A DNA stretch of 64,000 nucleotides from positions 62,001 through 126,000 of the forward strand of contig JAHCHE010000006.1 in assembly GCA_026129905.1 (NCBI GenBank), read 5' to 3'. Of the stretch, positions 34,866 to 44,221 are shown piece by piece. The notes under the pieces are model-generated. The model was not told the DNA's origin, searched no databases, and was given only the letters and a program-made list of their open reading frames with translations. How positions within the stretch are numbered: position 1 is the stretch's first letter; every line of letters starts with the position of its first letter. Source of the stretch: Bryobacteraceae bacterium. Lineage in GTDB: Bacteria > Acidobacteriota > Terriglobia > Bryobacterales > Bryobacteraceae. A program made the position numbers and the translations under genes.

Positions 34866-35498
34866 ATGAGCGCTGGCCAGATCCGACAGGTGGAGGAACA
34901 GGGGGTTCGCGGATTTCTCCATGTCCCCGACAGCGCCGCGCCTTTGGGAGGTCTGGTACTGGCGCATGGCGCAGGCGCGTCCTGTAATGCGCCCTTGCTC
35001 AGAAGCGTTGCGTCAGCGTTTTGCGAGGCGAACTGGGCCGCGCTGCGGATCGACTTGCCTTTCCGGCAGGCTCGCGCGAAAGGGCCGCCCCGCCGGGGCG
35101 ACGCCGAACGCGACCGCAAGGGCATTGAGCAGGCTGCCGATTATTTGAAGGCGCGCACAGACGGGCCCGTGGTTGTGGGAGGCCATTCCTACGGGGGCCG
35201 CCAATCGAGCATGCTGGTCTCCGAGAAACCCGATCTGAGCGCCGGCCTGCTCCTGCTTGCCTATCCCCTGCACGCGCCCGGCCGCGCAGACCTGCCCCGG
35301 ACGGCTCATCTGCCCGGAATTGCGGTTCCCGTCCTGTTCGTGCACGGAACTCGGGACCCGTTCGGTTCCATCGAGGAGCTACAGGCGGCGCTTGCCCTGA
35401 TCCCTGCCCGGACGCGATTGCTGGTGATCGACGGCGCCGGGCACGACCTCGGAGGGAAATGGAACAAGGCGGATCTGGCGCGCTTCTTCGCCTTGTAG
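34866..35498 (+). CDS. Alpha/beta hydrolase (TEX30/KANL3-like small hydrolase)
   Basis: Protein of 210 aa, no signal peptide. Motifs: LVLAHGAGASCNAPLL (oxyanion region, about 30-45), nucleophile elbow GHSYGG (about 101-106), acid in GTRDPFG (about 160), and His in DGAGHDLGG (about 190). The closest known shape is the dienelactone-hydrolase-like KANL3/TEX30 group, which lacks a cap. Substrate unknown. It starts 6 bases after the response regulator stop, so it is probably cotranscribed with the two-component pair. Confidence 0.85.
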   Translation: MSAGQIRQVEEQGVRGFLHVPDSAAPLGGLVLAHGAGASCNAPLLRSVASAFCEANWAALRIDLPFRQARAKGPPRRGDAERDRKGIEQAADYLKARTDGPVVVGGHSYGGRQSSMLVSEKPDLSAGLLLLAYPLHAPGRADLPRTAHLPGIAVPVLFVHGTRDPFGSIEELQAALALIPARTRLLVIDGAGHDLGGKWNKADLARFFAL

Positions 35499-35511
35499 AT
35501 TGACCCTGTGC

Positions 35512-35527
35512 GCGCGGCGAACCGCGC
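35512..35527. terminator. GC-rich hairpin between convergent genes
   Basis: GCGCGG-CGAA-CCGCGC, a 6-bp stem with a tetraloop, in the 55 bases between the hydrolase stop (35498) and the outer-membrane protein stop (35554). There is no T-run, so it may act as a bidirectional terminator or mRNA end only. Confidence 0.4.
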
Positions 35528-35553
35528 AAGAAGGCTTGGCGTTGAGTCGAACG

Positions 35554-36885
35554 CTACCAGATCGCCAGAGGCGTTTCCCCAGGACTGATGACGATGCCGA
35601 TGAATGCCCCGACTCGGTTGCGCCTCAGGTTGGAGTCCGTGACCACCCAATGCCGGGCATCAATGTGCGATGTCAGGTTCACGATGCTGAATAGCCGATA
35701 CGTGAATCCGACGCCGCCGCCGACAATCGTGTAGCGGCCGACGTGCTGATTCATGGCGCTGAGAGAGGACCCGGAAAAGGTCGCGGAAACGTGCAACCTC
35801 TCGGTGGCGGTGAACCCATAGGTTGCCCCCCAGGTTTCATTGAGAGAAGTGGAGATGAAGCCGTTGCCCGGGCGAGCCGACCTTCGGAAGAACATAGAAA
35901 AATTTGAGCGCTGAAATTGACGCATCAACGTCACGCCGAGGGTCGGCCGGTGTAAGATTGTGTGCGAGGTTTCCAGCGCCGCCGACTGGCCCGTCAGCGC
36001 GGCCACCTCCGGGTCGAGAACCACCTGTCTCAACCGCTCGTTCTCGGCGCGGATTCCGCCGGCGTTTGCGCTGAACTGCCACTCCGGGCTCAGTTGATGG
36101 TTGTAATGAAACGAGACGCTCTGGACATTGCTGTCTCCGTAGCCGTTCGGGTAATAAAAGTAGTTGTACCCATACGAGCCGCCGATGCGGATGTTGTGCG
36201 CGATTTGGTAACTCAATGACGCCGAACCCATCCCGCCTCGGGTGCTGATCAAGTTGCGCGCTCGTTGAACCTCGAAGCCGGAGCCGTTAACCTGAAGAGA
36301 CGTCCGTTCGCCAAGCCGATGCCTCACGCCGGCGGAACTGCGGTAGCTCTTGGTCCTGGCATCGAAGAACTCCAATTCCGGCGTGCTGACGTCGGGCAAT
36401 GCGTCGAAAAGCAGCGAGGTCTGACTGGTAATGAGGCCGTAGCGAAAACTGGAGACGCCGGCGGCGGCGAAGATGTCGGTCGCCGGGCCAACCTGCTGGA
36501 CGTAGCTGATGCTGCCGAAGTGATTCGCCCCATTGCGCGCCGGGCTGCCGCTGTATTGCCGGTACGAGCCGGTGTAATCGATGCCGACCAGGTATCGCTC
36601 GCCCCGGTGCACGCCATAGAGGCCCCACATTCCATTGAGCGCGTAAAAATTCCTCGAACGCGCGTCTTCCGTGAGGAATTCCCCAAGCGCGTTGTCGTAG
36701 CGGTAACTTAATCCGCCGAAAGGACGGAATCCGAGCGGCGCTCCGCCGGTGACCCGGCCAAGGGGGGCGCCGCCATTGCCGCTCAGGATGGAAGGTCCGC
36801 CGAAGCCCATCTGTTGGCCCAAGCAGACCGTGGATAACAGGACTATTGTGAAACAGGCTATCGCCAGTTGTGCGGTTCGTCTCAA
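35554..36885 (-). CDS. Predicted outer-membrane beta-barrel protein, function unknown
   Basis: Protein of 443 aa from a TTG start with AGGAG 3-4 bases upstream. Signal peptide about 1-23 (ends VCLGQ). A Gly-rich segment (GGPSILSGNGGAPLGRVTGGAPLG) is followed by about 16 amphipathic strands with aromatic girdles (FRPFGGLSYRYDN, GGSYGYNYFYYPNGYG, VGGGVGFTYRLF), and it ends PLAIW. This pattern fits an outer-membrane barrel used for surface or secretion functions; no named family recognised. It follows the Tat-exported glycosidase gene after a 145-base gap. Confidence 0.55.
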   Translation of the reverse strand: MRRTAQLAIACFTIVLLSTVCLGQQMGFGGPSILSGNGGAPLGRVTGGAPLGFRPFGGLSYRYDNALGEFLTEDARSRNFYALNGMWGLYGVHRGERYLVGIDYTGSYRQYSGSPARNGANHFGSISYVQQVGPATDIFAAAGVSSFRYGLITSQTSLLFDALPDVSTPELEFFDARTKSYRSSAGVRHRLGERTSLQVNGSGFEVQRARNLISTRGGMGSASLSYQIAHNIRIGGSYGYNYFYYPNGYGDSNVQSVSFHYNHQLSPEWQFSANAGGIRAENERLRQVVLDPEVAALTGQSAALETSHTILHRPTLGVTLMRQFQRSNFSMFFRRSARPGNGFISTSLNETWGATYGFTATERLHVSATFSGSSLSAMNQHVGRYTIVGGGVGFTYRLFSIVNLTSHIDARHWVVTDSNLRRNRVGAFIGIVISPGETPLAIW

Positions 36886-37030
36886 GTCTCCTCCCGGCGT
36901 TCGGATGAGGCGCCGGCGCGGCTAGTCCTCCGAGAAGGCCGCGCCTTGGTTCTACGCCAAGTTATGAGTCTGACCCGGAACGCGAGCGGGTGTCAAGTTC
37001 TCTTCGAGTAATCCAAGCGCAGAACCCGAT
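36886..37030 (-). promoter_or_regulatory. Leader/spacer with hairpin and -35-like box before the barrel gene
   Basis: Contains a perfect TTGACA (36991-36996, minus strand) with only a weak -10 (CAGACT at 18 bases), and a stem GGCGCGG/CCGCGCC (36915-36945) between the glycosidase stop and the barrel start. The hairpin could end upstream transcripts or shape the barrel mRNA leader. Confidence 0.3.
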
Positions 37031-39640
37031 TCAGCCTTCTGCGTCAATAACATGGCGGCAGTTGAGGATCTTCTCCACCAGGTCCAGCGGCGTGTAGTAG
37101 TAATGGTTCGACGCCTCGTACCCCACGGCCGATTCACGGCGGGCGACAAGGAACTGCGCGCGGGCCAGTTCGATCTCCCGCTCGGCGATCTGCTTCATCC
37201 GCCGGCCGGCGGCGGCGTCTCCCGCCATCCTCTTCTCCCGCAATATGTAAAACTCCACCTGGTTGGCGACGCTCTGAAAGTGGTGATGGCAGGTTTGCGC
37301 GGCGGCGAGGTCGATGGCGGCGTGTCGTCTCCTGGCCGGCGAGGCCTTTTCGAGCGCGCGGCCGAGCGTGTCCAGGCCCTCCCGCCACATTGCGGCCATC
37401 TTGGCGAACTGGCCGCGCATCACCTCCGCCGGGTATGGACCGCGCCATTGGTCGAGGCCGTCATGAGGAAACAGGATCATGGCCGGCGGCCGGCCGGTCG
37501 GAGTCCATCGCAGCAGATTGGCCGGACCGTGCTGCGTCGGGACGAAGTAGACGTGAACGCCGTACGGGAATTGCTCGAACGCGGCGCTAAACTGCGCCCA
37601 GGCCTTAATGGCTTCCGGGGCCGCCTCCACCCCGTATCGCCGCCGCGCAATCGCCGGCAGCGCGTCTTCCCGGGCGCCCCCTTCGAAGTAGAAGCCCTTG
37701 GCCGCCTCGAGGTTGGGCGACGGAAACCCGCCGACTGTCCACGACGCCATCACTCCTCGGATGCCGCTGGCTTCGAGATTCGCACAATGGCGGACCACAA
37801 GCTGCGGGACCGGGATGTACGGCGCGGCCGAAATTTCCCAAGTCGCGTTGAACTGCGTCTTCGCCATCGGACTCAGTCCATGCTTCCGCGCGCGCTCCCA
37901 GTTCCGTTTCGCGCGCGGCCCGGGCCCAACCACGGACATCGAATATTCGCCCACCTTCGTTGCGACCCCGCGGTTTACCGGCGCGTCCCACTCGCTGATG
38001 CTGAGCGTGCGTACGTCCCTCGGCAGTAGCGGGATCAGCCTTTCGGCCAGCGCGTCGCCCCAGCCCCAGTCCCAGGCGATGATCTCGGCCGCGGCGCTGC
38101 GGCGCCGGACGCCGTCGCGGAACGTCCGGATCAGTTCGGCAATGACATCCCAACTCGCGCGCCGGGAACACCGGGGGCACCCATCCGCTGCCGGCGCTCC
38201 CGCGCCCCACGCGCCGCCGTGCGAAAAGCAGTTGGTATGGTTTTCCGACATCGTGATGGAAAACCATCCGCCAAGTTCGGGCGCGTGTTCCATGACGTGC
38301 GCCATGCTTTCGGCGATCCAGGCGCGCACCTCGGGCGCGCTCGTGCACATTGCGAAGAGGTCCTGGTATCCGGTCCCGCGAATATGCGGCCGGTTTGCAA
38401 AGAACGCGGCGGGCATGGCGCGAGGCTCGTTCGCGTACAGAAAGACCTTCATGCCGAATTCCGCGGCGCGCTTCACCAGCCTGTTCAGGTTCTCCAGCCT
38501 CGTCTGCCAGTCGCGGCCGAATTCCGGGAACCGCTTCGAAGGCGCCAGGGTGTTCAAGACGCCTTGCATCCACACGCCGTTGACACCCGTGCGGGCCAGC
38601 CTTTCCAGGTAGCCCTGGGGAAACGGGTCGCTCTCGGGCTCCATCAGCGGGTCGCCATACAGCGCAAAGTAGGAATAGAGATAGCGCGGGTTCCAAACGG
38701 CCTTGCGCGCGGTTCGTCCCTTCCGCAGGAACGGACCCTCGCGCGCCTCCATTTCGTCCTGCATCCAATAGATGGCTTGTATCGCGCCTTGTTCGCCGTC
38801 GGCGGCGATCAGGATTTCCTCTTCGCCGATGTCGGCCGTGAAGCTTTCCGCGACGCCGCCTTCGACACGGAAGCGAACGTGCTTGGAGGCCAAACCCGGA
38901 GAAACCACCGGCGCGTGGGCGCCCATCGCCGACCGGAGGTAACGGGAAAAACGCTCGGCCGCGCGAGCCAGCGCCGGCTGCTGAGGACGTTCGACGCGCC
39001 ACTCCGAAGTCAGGTCGATCTCGTCCGCGGCGGCTCGCGCCGTGGCGCCGCGAAGCGTCGGATACCCGGTGTCGCTGAGGGCCCCGACGAAATGGAACAG
39101 TTCCTGGCCGCGTTCGTGGATCGCTTGGCCCATCGTGTCTTCGACGATCCGTCGTACGCGGGCTGCCTGCCGGCGTTCTTCGTCGGAAGGCGGACGATAC
39201 GTCAGTTCGCCGCACGCCGGTTTCTCGCGGCCCAGCTTGACGTCCAGAAAATCGTCTTCCTTCAGCGTGAAATCGAACCGCGACCGGTCCCAGCCCAGCA
39301 GCCGCATGATCTGATCTTCCGGGAGTATGTGCCAGTTCTGGCGGATAACGGTGATATACAGGCGTCGGAGCTGATCGGCCGTGAGGCGCCGCTTCTCCGG
39401 CAGTCCCATCGAGTAGCCGATATCGAGGACCTGCTTTTCCGTCGCTCCGATTACCCCGGCGATTTCGCGGGTATTCGCCAGTTCCCAGTTGCGCCACACG
39501 TACTGGTGCAGCCGGCTGGGGAAGTGCGGCTCCGGAATCGGGGGCTTGTCGCCGCCGAGGCCGAAGGCGGCCGGCAGCAATAAAGTGAACTGACGGCGGT
39601 TGAGATCAAAGGCCCGCGCGTTTCTGCCCTGCGAGTTCAT
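37031..39640 (-). CDS. Tat-exported large glycoside-hydrolase-like protein
   Basis: Protein of 869 aa. The Tat motif NRRQFTLLLPAAFGLGG at the N-terminus points to export. Residues about 190-330 resemble the GH20/GH67-type N-terminal domain (alpha/beta fold, ILIAADGEQGAIQAIYWMQDE), followed by a TIM-barrel-like region with RYLYSYFALYGDP, NGVWMQGVLN and EHAPELGGWFSITMSENH, whose paired acidic residues could be catalytic, and a CPRC motif. It looks like a hexosaminidase or glucuronidase relative, but I cannot name the family. The ATG at 39640 was chosen; it overlaps the end of the DsbA-like gene by 35 bases. Confidence 0.65.
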   Translation of the reverse strand: MNSQGRNARAFDLNRRQFTLLLPAAFGLGGDKPPIPEPHFPSRLHQYVWRNWELANTREIAGVIGATEKQVLDIGYSMGLPEKRRLTADQLRRLYITVIRQNWHILPEDQIMRLLGWDRSRFDFTLKEDDFLDVKLGREKPACGELTYRPPSDEERRQAARVRRIVEDTMGQAIHERGQELFHFVGALSDTGYPTLRGATARAAADEIDLTSEWRVERPQQPALARAAERFSRYLRSAMGAHAPVVSPGLASKHVRFRVEGGVAESFTADIGEEEILIAADGEQGAIQAIYWMQDEMEAREGPFLRKGRTARKAVWNPRYLYSYFALYGDPLMEPESDPFPQGYLERLARTGVNGVWMQGVLNTLAPSKRFPEFGRDWQTRLENLNRLVKRAAEFGMKVFLYANEPRAMPAAFFANRPHIRGTGYQDLFAMCTSAPEVRAWIAESMAHVMEHAPELGGWFSITMSENHTNCFSHGGAWGAGAPAADGCPRCSRRASWDVIAELIRTFRDGVRRRSAAAEIIAWDWGWGDALAERLIPLLPRDVRTLSISEWDAPVNRGVATKVGEYSMSVVGPGPRAKRNWERARKHGLSPMAKTQFNATWEISAAPYIPVPQLVVRHCANLEASGIRGVMASWTVGGFPSPNLEAAKGFYFEGGAREDALPAIARRRYGVEAAPEAIKAWAQFSAAFEQFPYGVHVYFVPTQHGPANLLRWTPTGRPPAMILFPHDGLDQWRGPYPAEVMRGQFAKMAAMWREGLDTLGRALEKASPARRRHAAIDLAAAQTCHHHFQSVANQVEFYILREKRMAGDAAAGRRMKQIAEREIELARAQFLVARRESAVGYEASNHYYYTPLDLVEKILNCRHVIDAEG

Positions 39641-40607
39641 CTTCGATGATCTTCTCAAAGGCGGAGAACGGCTGCGCGCCGTTCAAAAACACGCCGTTGA
39701 TGAAGAACGCCGGAGCGCCGTCCACCCCGGATTCGAGGGCGGCGTCGATATCCTGCTGCACGCTCTGCTTGTACTTGCCGCTGGCCACGCAGGCGTCGAG
39801 CTTTTTCGTGTCGAGACCCACCGTGGTGGCATGAGCGGCCAAGTCGTTCCGGGAAAGCTTCCGCGTGTTCGTGAACAGCGCGTCGTGGAACTCCCAGAAC
39901 TTGCCTTGCTCGGCGGCGCAGCGGCTGGTTTCGGCGGCGTTGCGCGCATCGGGATGGATCTGCTCGAGCGGAAAATCGCGGTACGCCAGGCGCACTTTGC
40001 CCTTGTATTTGTCAAGAATCTCCCGCAGCGTAGCCTGCACGCGCTGGCAGAACGGGCATTGAAAATCCGAGAACTCGACGATCGTAACGGGGGCGGAAGC
40101 ATCGCCGCGGATGCGCTGCGGATCGACGCCGACCTCCGTTTTCGGCGGGCGAAGGTTGACGGTGACCGGGTAACGAGCCCGCAGCTTCTTGTAATACTCG
40201 CCGCGCGCGCTCTGCATTTTGAGCTGCTGGAGGCCCTTCCAAATGTCTTCCTTGACGTCCTCAAACGGCCGGCCGATGCGCGCCGATTGCGACTCGTAAA
40301 AGGCGCGAACCTCCGCCTCCGATACTTCGCCCGCCTTGGAATCCACTTCCTGTTGGAGCAGCTTTTCGCGCGTCAGACCGCGCGACTTGGCTTCGAGTTC
40401 GGCCAGCTTATCGTTGATCGCGTTCTCAAGCGCCTCCGACTTCAACTGGTATTCCTGATTCTTCAGCGAAAGCAGGCGCGACTGCAAACCCGACCCCAAG
40501 TCCGATTCATACAGGGGGCTGCCGCCGACGGTGGCGAGGGGAGCGTCCGCCGCGGATAGCAGTCCGGCGGCGCACAATAGGAGGGCAAAACACGAGCGAT
40601 GATGCAC
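39606..40607 (-). CDS. Exported DsbA-type thioredoxin with SurA-like N-terminal domain
   Basis: Protein of 333 aa. Signal peptide about 1-20; residues about 23-145 resemble the SurA/PpiC N-terminal chaperone helices (VGGSPLYESDLGS, LENAINDKLAELEAKSRG, VSEAEVRAFYESQ); residues about 165-330 are a DsbA/thioredoxin_4 domain with active site CPFC (184-187), preceded by VEFSDFQ, and a cis-Pro loop in GAPAFFING. The fusion suggests a periplasmic oxidoreductase that holds its own client chains. Overlaps the following glycosidase gene by 35 bases. Confidence 0.85.
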   Translation of the reverse strand: MHHRSCFALLLCAAGLLSAADAPLATVGGSPLYESDLGSGLQSRLLSLKNQEYQLKSEALENAINDKLAELEAKSRGLTREKLLQQEVDSKAGEVSEAEVRAFYESQSARIGRPFEDVKEDIWKGLQQLKMQSARGEYYKKLRARYPVTVNLRPPKTEVGVDPQRIRGDASAPVTIVEFSDFQCPFCQRVQATLREILDKYKGKVRLAYRDFPLEQIHPDARNAAETSRCAAEQGKFWEFHDALFTNTRKLSRNDLAAHATTVGLDTKKLDACVASGKYKQSVQQDIDAALESGVDGAPAFFINGVFLNGAQPFSAFEKIIEDELAGQKRAGL

Positions 40608-40686
40608 TGGGAGTTGTTACCTGCCCTTATGATAGTGGATTGCACGGCGCCGGACGGAACCCGGGCGGCGGCGGCTACGCTCACGC

Positions 40687-41010
40687 ATGAATCCTACGCC
40701 GACGAGGAAGCTGGCAATCGCGTGCCCGGTCTGCGGGTCGCGCGACGTTTTCTACAGTTGCACTCCCAACTGCTGTTTCAATCACGTTTGCGGGAATTGC
40801 CGGACGACGTTCGAGCCGGTGACCGCCGCGACGGGCGGTTCGCTTCCGGGAGTCGCGCCGCCCGATCCGCCGCCGGAAGCGTCGGATCCCACCGCGGCCT
40901 GTGCGAAGTGCCAGTCCATCGCCGTCTATATGACCGCGGAGGGCTCGCTTGTGTGCGGCGATTGCGGCGCGCTACTCGCTCTCGAGCTCACGGAAGTCTC
41001 GCCGGGGTAA
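40687..41010 (+). CDS. Small zinc-ribbon protein
   Basis: Protein of 107 aa with two zinc-knuckle sets: CPVCGSRDVFYSC ... CCFNHVCGNC near the N-terminus (13-39) and CAKCQSIAVYMT ... CGDCGALL near the C-terminus (about 72-96), joined by a Pro-rich linker. It has no enzymatic motif. It probably binds zinc and perhaps nucleic acid or protein. It faces away from the DsbA-like gene with about 80 bases between. Confidence 0.7.
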   Translation: MNPTPTRKLAIACPVCGSRDVFYSCTPNCCFNHVCGNCRTTFEPVTAATGGSLPGVAPPDPPPEASDPTAACAKCQSIAVYMTAEGSLVCGDCGALLALELTEVSPG

Positions 41011-41022
41011 GGCCCGCCGCGT

Positions 41023-42489
41023 TCACGAGCCCTGGCTCGAGAGCCACGCGGCGAGTTTCGGCCACTGCTGGCGGAAGGCGATCGTCGAGATGCCGATGTA
41101 GAAGACCGAACATGCCGCTAGCCCGCAGCGCTGCAACCAGCCGGGCCGGAGCTCCGCCGGCAGCAGGACCAGGTTGACGTAGAGCGTGTGGAGGGCGGAA
41201 AAGCCCAACGCGAAGTTCATCACCACGCCGCTGGCGATGGCGAGCACGAGCGGATTTGGCGTCAGCCGCAGCGCCACGAGTCCCCAAACGCAGTAGACGG
41301 TCAGAATGGCGTAATAGACGTACTTGACTTTGTTGCCCTCCAGCCGCCGCAGATGCAACGATCCGGTCCACAGCACATCGGTCCAGCGGCGGCAGATGGT
41401 GTCGAGCTGGCTCACCTGCGTCGGCGCCATGATGAGGAAACCGCACAGCAGCGTCAGAAACCAGTACGCCTGGCCATGCCGCGCCGCGATCCCGGTGGCG
41501 GTCATCGCCGCGACCGCGTTGCCGTCGACGTTCTCGGCGCCGCGAATGAACTCGTAGGAGAACATGGCCGGAAGCGCCATGCCCAACACGCAGCCTGGCC
41601 CCCATAGCAGAAGCTGGTCGCGCCGGATGTGCCGGAGCCAGCCGCGCCAGCGAAGCAGGCTTTCCGGCGTAAGGTCGAAGACCTTGCCCGTGTGCGAGAG
41701 GCGAATGGTGCGGCCTCCGATCGCGCTGGGAATGGCGCCGACCTTCGGCCCCATGCCCCAGCCCTTGTCCCGCGCGAAATTGGAGAAGGCGCTGTTGTTG
41801 AGCCCGCCGGCCCCGGCCACAGCGGCGAAGGCGGCCAGCGTGGCCCAGTTGAACTCGCCTTCGGGAAGGCTGCCGAATTTGAACAATCCCGAACCGACCT
41901 CCCACCACGTGTCCGCGCCGACAAAGAACAGAGTGACGAATCCCAGAAACCCTAGCACGAGGACCAGCTTCGTCACCATCACCCGCTCCAGCGCGTTGTA
42001 GATCTTCCCTCCGAAAATCAGCGGGACGAAGGCCGACAGGAAAATCACGTAGCCCAGCGTGCGCACCAGCGCGTCGTCGCCGGCTTGCGGCAGGCGTCCG
42101 AGAATGACCGCGGCGAGTGGAACGGCGGCGTTCGACGAAAGATACGGCCACACGCCGCCGAGGTCGCCGATGATGTAGACCACCGTCCAGAAGCGCACGC
42201 CGGGCGGCGTTCGGAAGAAGCCGACGAAGATCGGCTCGCCGCAGTAGAGCGTGTAGCGCATCACCGACAGGTTGTAGAACACCTGCATCAGGATGGAGAC
42301 GTTCGCCAGCCACATCACGCGCCCGCCATATTGCGCGGTGACCAGCGGTCCGAACAGCCACTCGCCTCCGCCGATGTTCGCGCCCACCATCAGCAGGCCC
42401 GGACCGATCAGCATCGTCCACTGGCGCCAGCGAAACACGGGCGCATCCGGGAGCCGATCTTTTTCCCAGTCGGGAAAGCGGGAAGCCAT
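41023..42489 (-). CDS. Nramp-family metal ion transporter
   Basis: Inner-membrane protein of 488 aa with about 11 helices. It begins with the Nramp opening IGPGLLMVGANIGGGEWLFGP (about 28-48), which replaces the usual DPGN motif of true MntH proteins, so metal selectivity may differ (atypical Nramp). Further helices include GLNNSAFSNFARDKGWGMG and SQLDTICRRWTDV. Predicted role: proton- or sodium-coupled uptake of a divalent cation or other ion. Convergent with the zinc-ribbon gene. Confidence 0.75.
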   Translation of the reverse strand: MASRFPDWEKDRLPDAPVFRWRQWTMLIGPGLLMVGANIGGGEWLFGPLVTAQYGGRVMWLANVSILMQVFYNLSVMRYTLYCGEPIFVGFFRTPPGVRFWTVVYIIGDLGGVWPYLSSNAAVPLAAVILGRLPQAGDDALVRTLGYVIFLSAFVPLIFGGKIYNALERVMVTKLVLVLGFLGFVTLFFVGADTWWEVGSGLFKFGSLPEGEFNWATLAAFAAVAGAGGLNNSAFSNFARDKGWGMGPKVGAIPSAIGGRTIRLSHTGKVFDLTPESLLRWRGWLRHIRRDQLLLWGPGCVLGMALPAMFSYEFIRGAENVDGNAVAAMTATGIAARHGQAYWFLTLLCGFLIMAPTQVSQLDTICRRWTDVLWTGSLHLRRLEGNKVKYVYYAILTVYCVWGLVALRLTPNPLVLAIASGVVMNFALGFSALHTLYVNLVLLPAELRPGWLQRCGLAACSVFYIGISTIAFRQQWPKLAAWLSSQGS

Positions 42490-42563
42490 GCGGCGCTATC
42501 GTATCACGCCCGTTTCGCGCTCCCGCGCGGGTCTGCCACAATGGCAGCTTCAGGAAGAGGAAC

Positions 42564-44174
42564 GTGACGCGCTGGAGCTGGGCCGTGGTGGGGATTGCCG
42601 TGGCGTATTTTGTGCTCGCCGGGGCCGTCCTGGCGCCATATCCCGGCATGGAAAACGACGAGGCGCTCTTCGCCGGAGGCATCTACGCGCCGGAGCAGAT
42701 GGAGTGGTACGTCCGCCTGTTCGGCAAGTCGATCTCGGTGATGATCATGAGCTACATCGGCTCGCTGAAGGCGTGGCTGTGGGCGCCCGTATTCGCCGTG
42801 TGGCGGCCGTCGGCGCTGTCGCTGCGGCTTCCGGCGATTCTCGCGGGGGCGGGCGCCATCCTGCTGCTGGCGGCCTTGCTGAACCGGGTGGCGCGTCGGC
42901 GCGCGGCGGTCATCGGAGGCGCGCTGCTGGCTGCGGATTCCGTCTTCTTGACGACGATCGCGTTCGATTGGGGACCGGTGGCCTTGCAGCAACTGCTGCT
43001 GGCGGCCGCGTTGTACATGCTGGTCCGTTTTCACCAGGGCCGGAGGGAGCGCGACCTCGCGCTGGGATTTCTGTTCCTCGGACTTGCTCTTTGGAACAAA
43101 GCCGTTTTCGTCTGGATTCTCTCCGGGCTCGCAGTCGCGGCGCTTGCGCTGCTGTGGCGGGAGATTCGTCAACTCGCCTCGGCGCGGCGAGTTCTGATCG
43201 CGGGGGGTGCGTTTGTGATCGGAGCGTTGCCCCTCCTTGTCTACAACGTCCATCGAGGAGGCGCGACGTTCACGGGAAAGAAATATTCGCTCGCCGACGC
43301 TCCCCGGAAAGTCCATGTGCTGCTCTCGACGATGAAAGGCGACGCGATGGCGGGATTCCTCGCCAGCGCGGGCGCAACTGCGGCCGATGAGGCGAAGGGC
43401 GAAAACCTTGTGGAGCGAGGCTCGCTGTGGCTGAGCGATCGCAATGGGCGGCGTATCGCCGGCCTCGCGCTATACGCGCTGCCTTTGGCCCTGCTGGCGG
43501 GCCTTTGGTCCCGCCGCACCCGCCGGGCAGTCCTGTTCTTCCTGATCGCGTTTCTCGTCGCGTGGGTCGAGATGCTGGCGACGGTGGAAGCCGGGGGAAG
43601 CGCTCATCACACCATCACGCTCTGGCTGCCGCTATACGCCATCCTGGGCGCGGGACTGGCGGCCATATCGTGTCAGCCTCGCCTGGGCGTCGCGCTGACC
43701 GCCCTTGCGGCGTCCGCGGTGTTCGCGTCGAACGTTCTGGTGACGAACGAGTACCTGGCCCGGCTCGTTCGTTTCGGCCCCGAACCGCTATGGACGGACG
43801 CGGTGTTTCCACTTGCCGGCTATATCGAACGCGCCGGAGTTCCGCAGGTCTACGTCGCCGACTGGGGTATGGGTGACACGCTGCGGCTGTTGTTCCACGG
43901 CAAGATCCAACTCGGCAACGCCATCGAGCCGTTCACCCGGACGGCGATGGACGACGAAGAGCGCCGGCATGTACACGAGCGCCTCGCCCGGACGGATTCG
44001 CTGTTCGTCGCCTACGCGGAAGGGCGGAAAGTGTTTCCGCAGGCGGAGCAATTGGTGTTCCGGCTGGCCGGCGAGGCGGGTTACCGCCGTGAGATGCCGA
44101 CGGTGATACACGACCGCCGCGGGCGCCCGGTATTCGAGGCGTACCGCTTCGTGAAAGCGGAGCCGCCGCTATAA
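42564..44174 (+). CDS. GT-C type membrane glycosyltransferase (ArnT/PMT-like)
   Basis: Inner-membrane protein of 536 aa, GTG start with AGAGG upstream. About 10-12 helices; the first periplasmic loop has the acidic pair MENDEALFAGG (about 29-39), the catalytic position in the GT39/GT83 group that uses polyprenyl-phosphate sugars. The C-terminal soluble part (about 410-536) contains YVADWGMGDTLRLLFHGK. Likely adds a sugar to lipid or protein in the periplasm; the acceptor is unknown. Convergent with the hopanoid operon. Confidence 0.75.
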   Translation: MTRWSWAVVGIAVAYFVLAGAVLAPYPGMENDEALFAGGIYAPEQMEWYVRLFGKSISVMIMSYIGSLKAWLWAPVFAVWRPSALSLRLPAILAGAGAILLLAALLNRVARRRAAVIGGALLAADSVFLTTIAFDWGPVALQQLLLAAALYMLVRFHQGRRERDLALGFLFLGLALWNKAVFVWILSGLAVAALALLWREIRQLASARRVLIAGGAFVIGALPLLVYNVHRGGATFTGKKYSLADAPRKVHVLLSTMKGDAMAGFLASAGATAADEAKGENLVERGSLWLSDRNGRRIAGLALYALPLALLAGLWSRRTRRAVLFFLIAFLVAWVEMLATVEAGGSAHHTITLWLPLYAILGAGLAAISCQPRLGVALTALAASAVFASNVLVTNEYLARLVRFGPEPLWTDAVFPLAGYIERAGVPQVYVADWGMGDTLRLLFHGKIQLGNAIEPFTRTAMDDEERRHVHERLARTDSLFVAYAEGRKVFPQAEQLVFRLAGEAGYRREMPTVIHDRRGRPVFEAYRFVKAEPPL

Positions 44175-44221
44175 CCGCTCTCCAGGAGATGTTTGACGAA
44201 CGTTTGCTGGTTCATTGACGC

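Noticed and set aside
38219-39583. 454-codon plus-strand open frame opposite the Tat-exported glycosidase gene
   Set aside because: Antisense shadow with no recognisable domain; the minus strand has a Tat signal and continuous domain structure.
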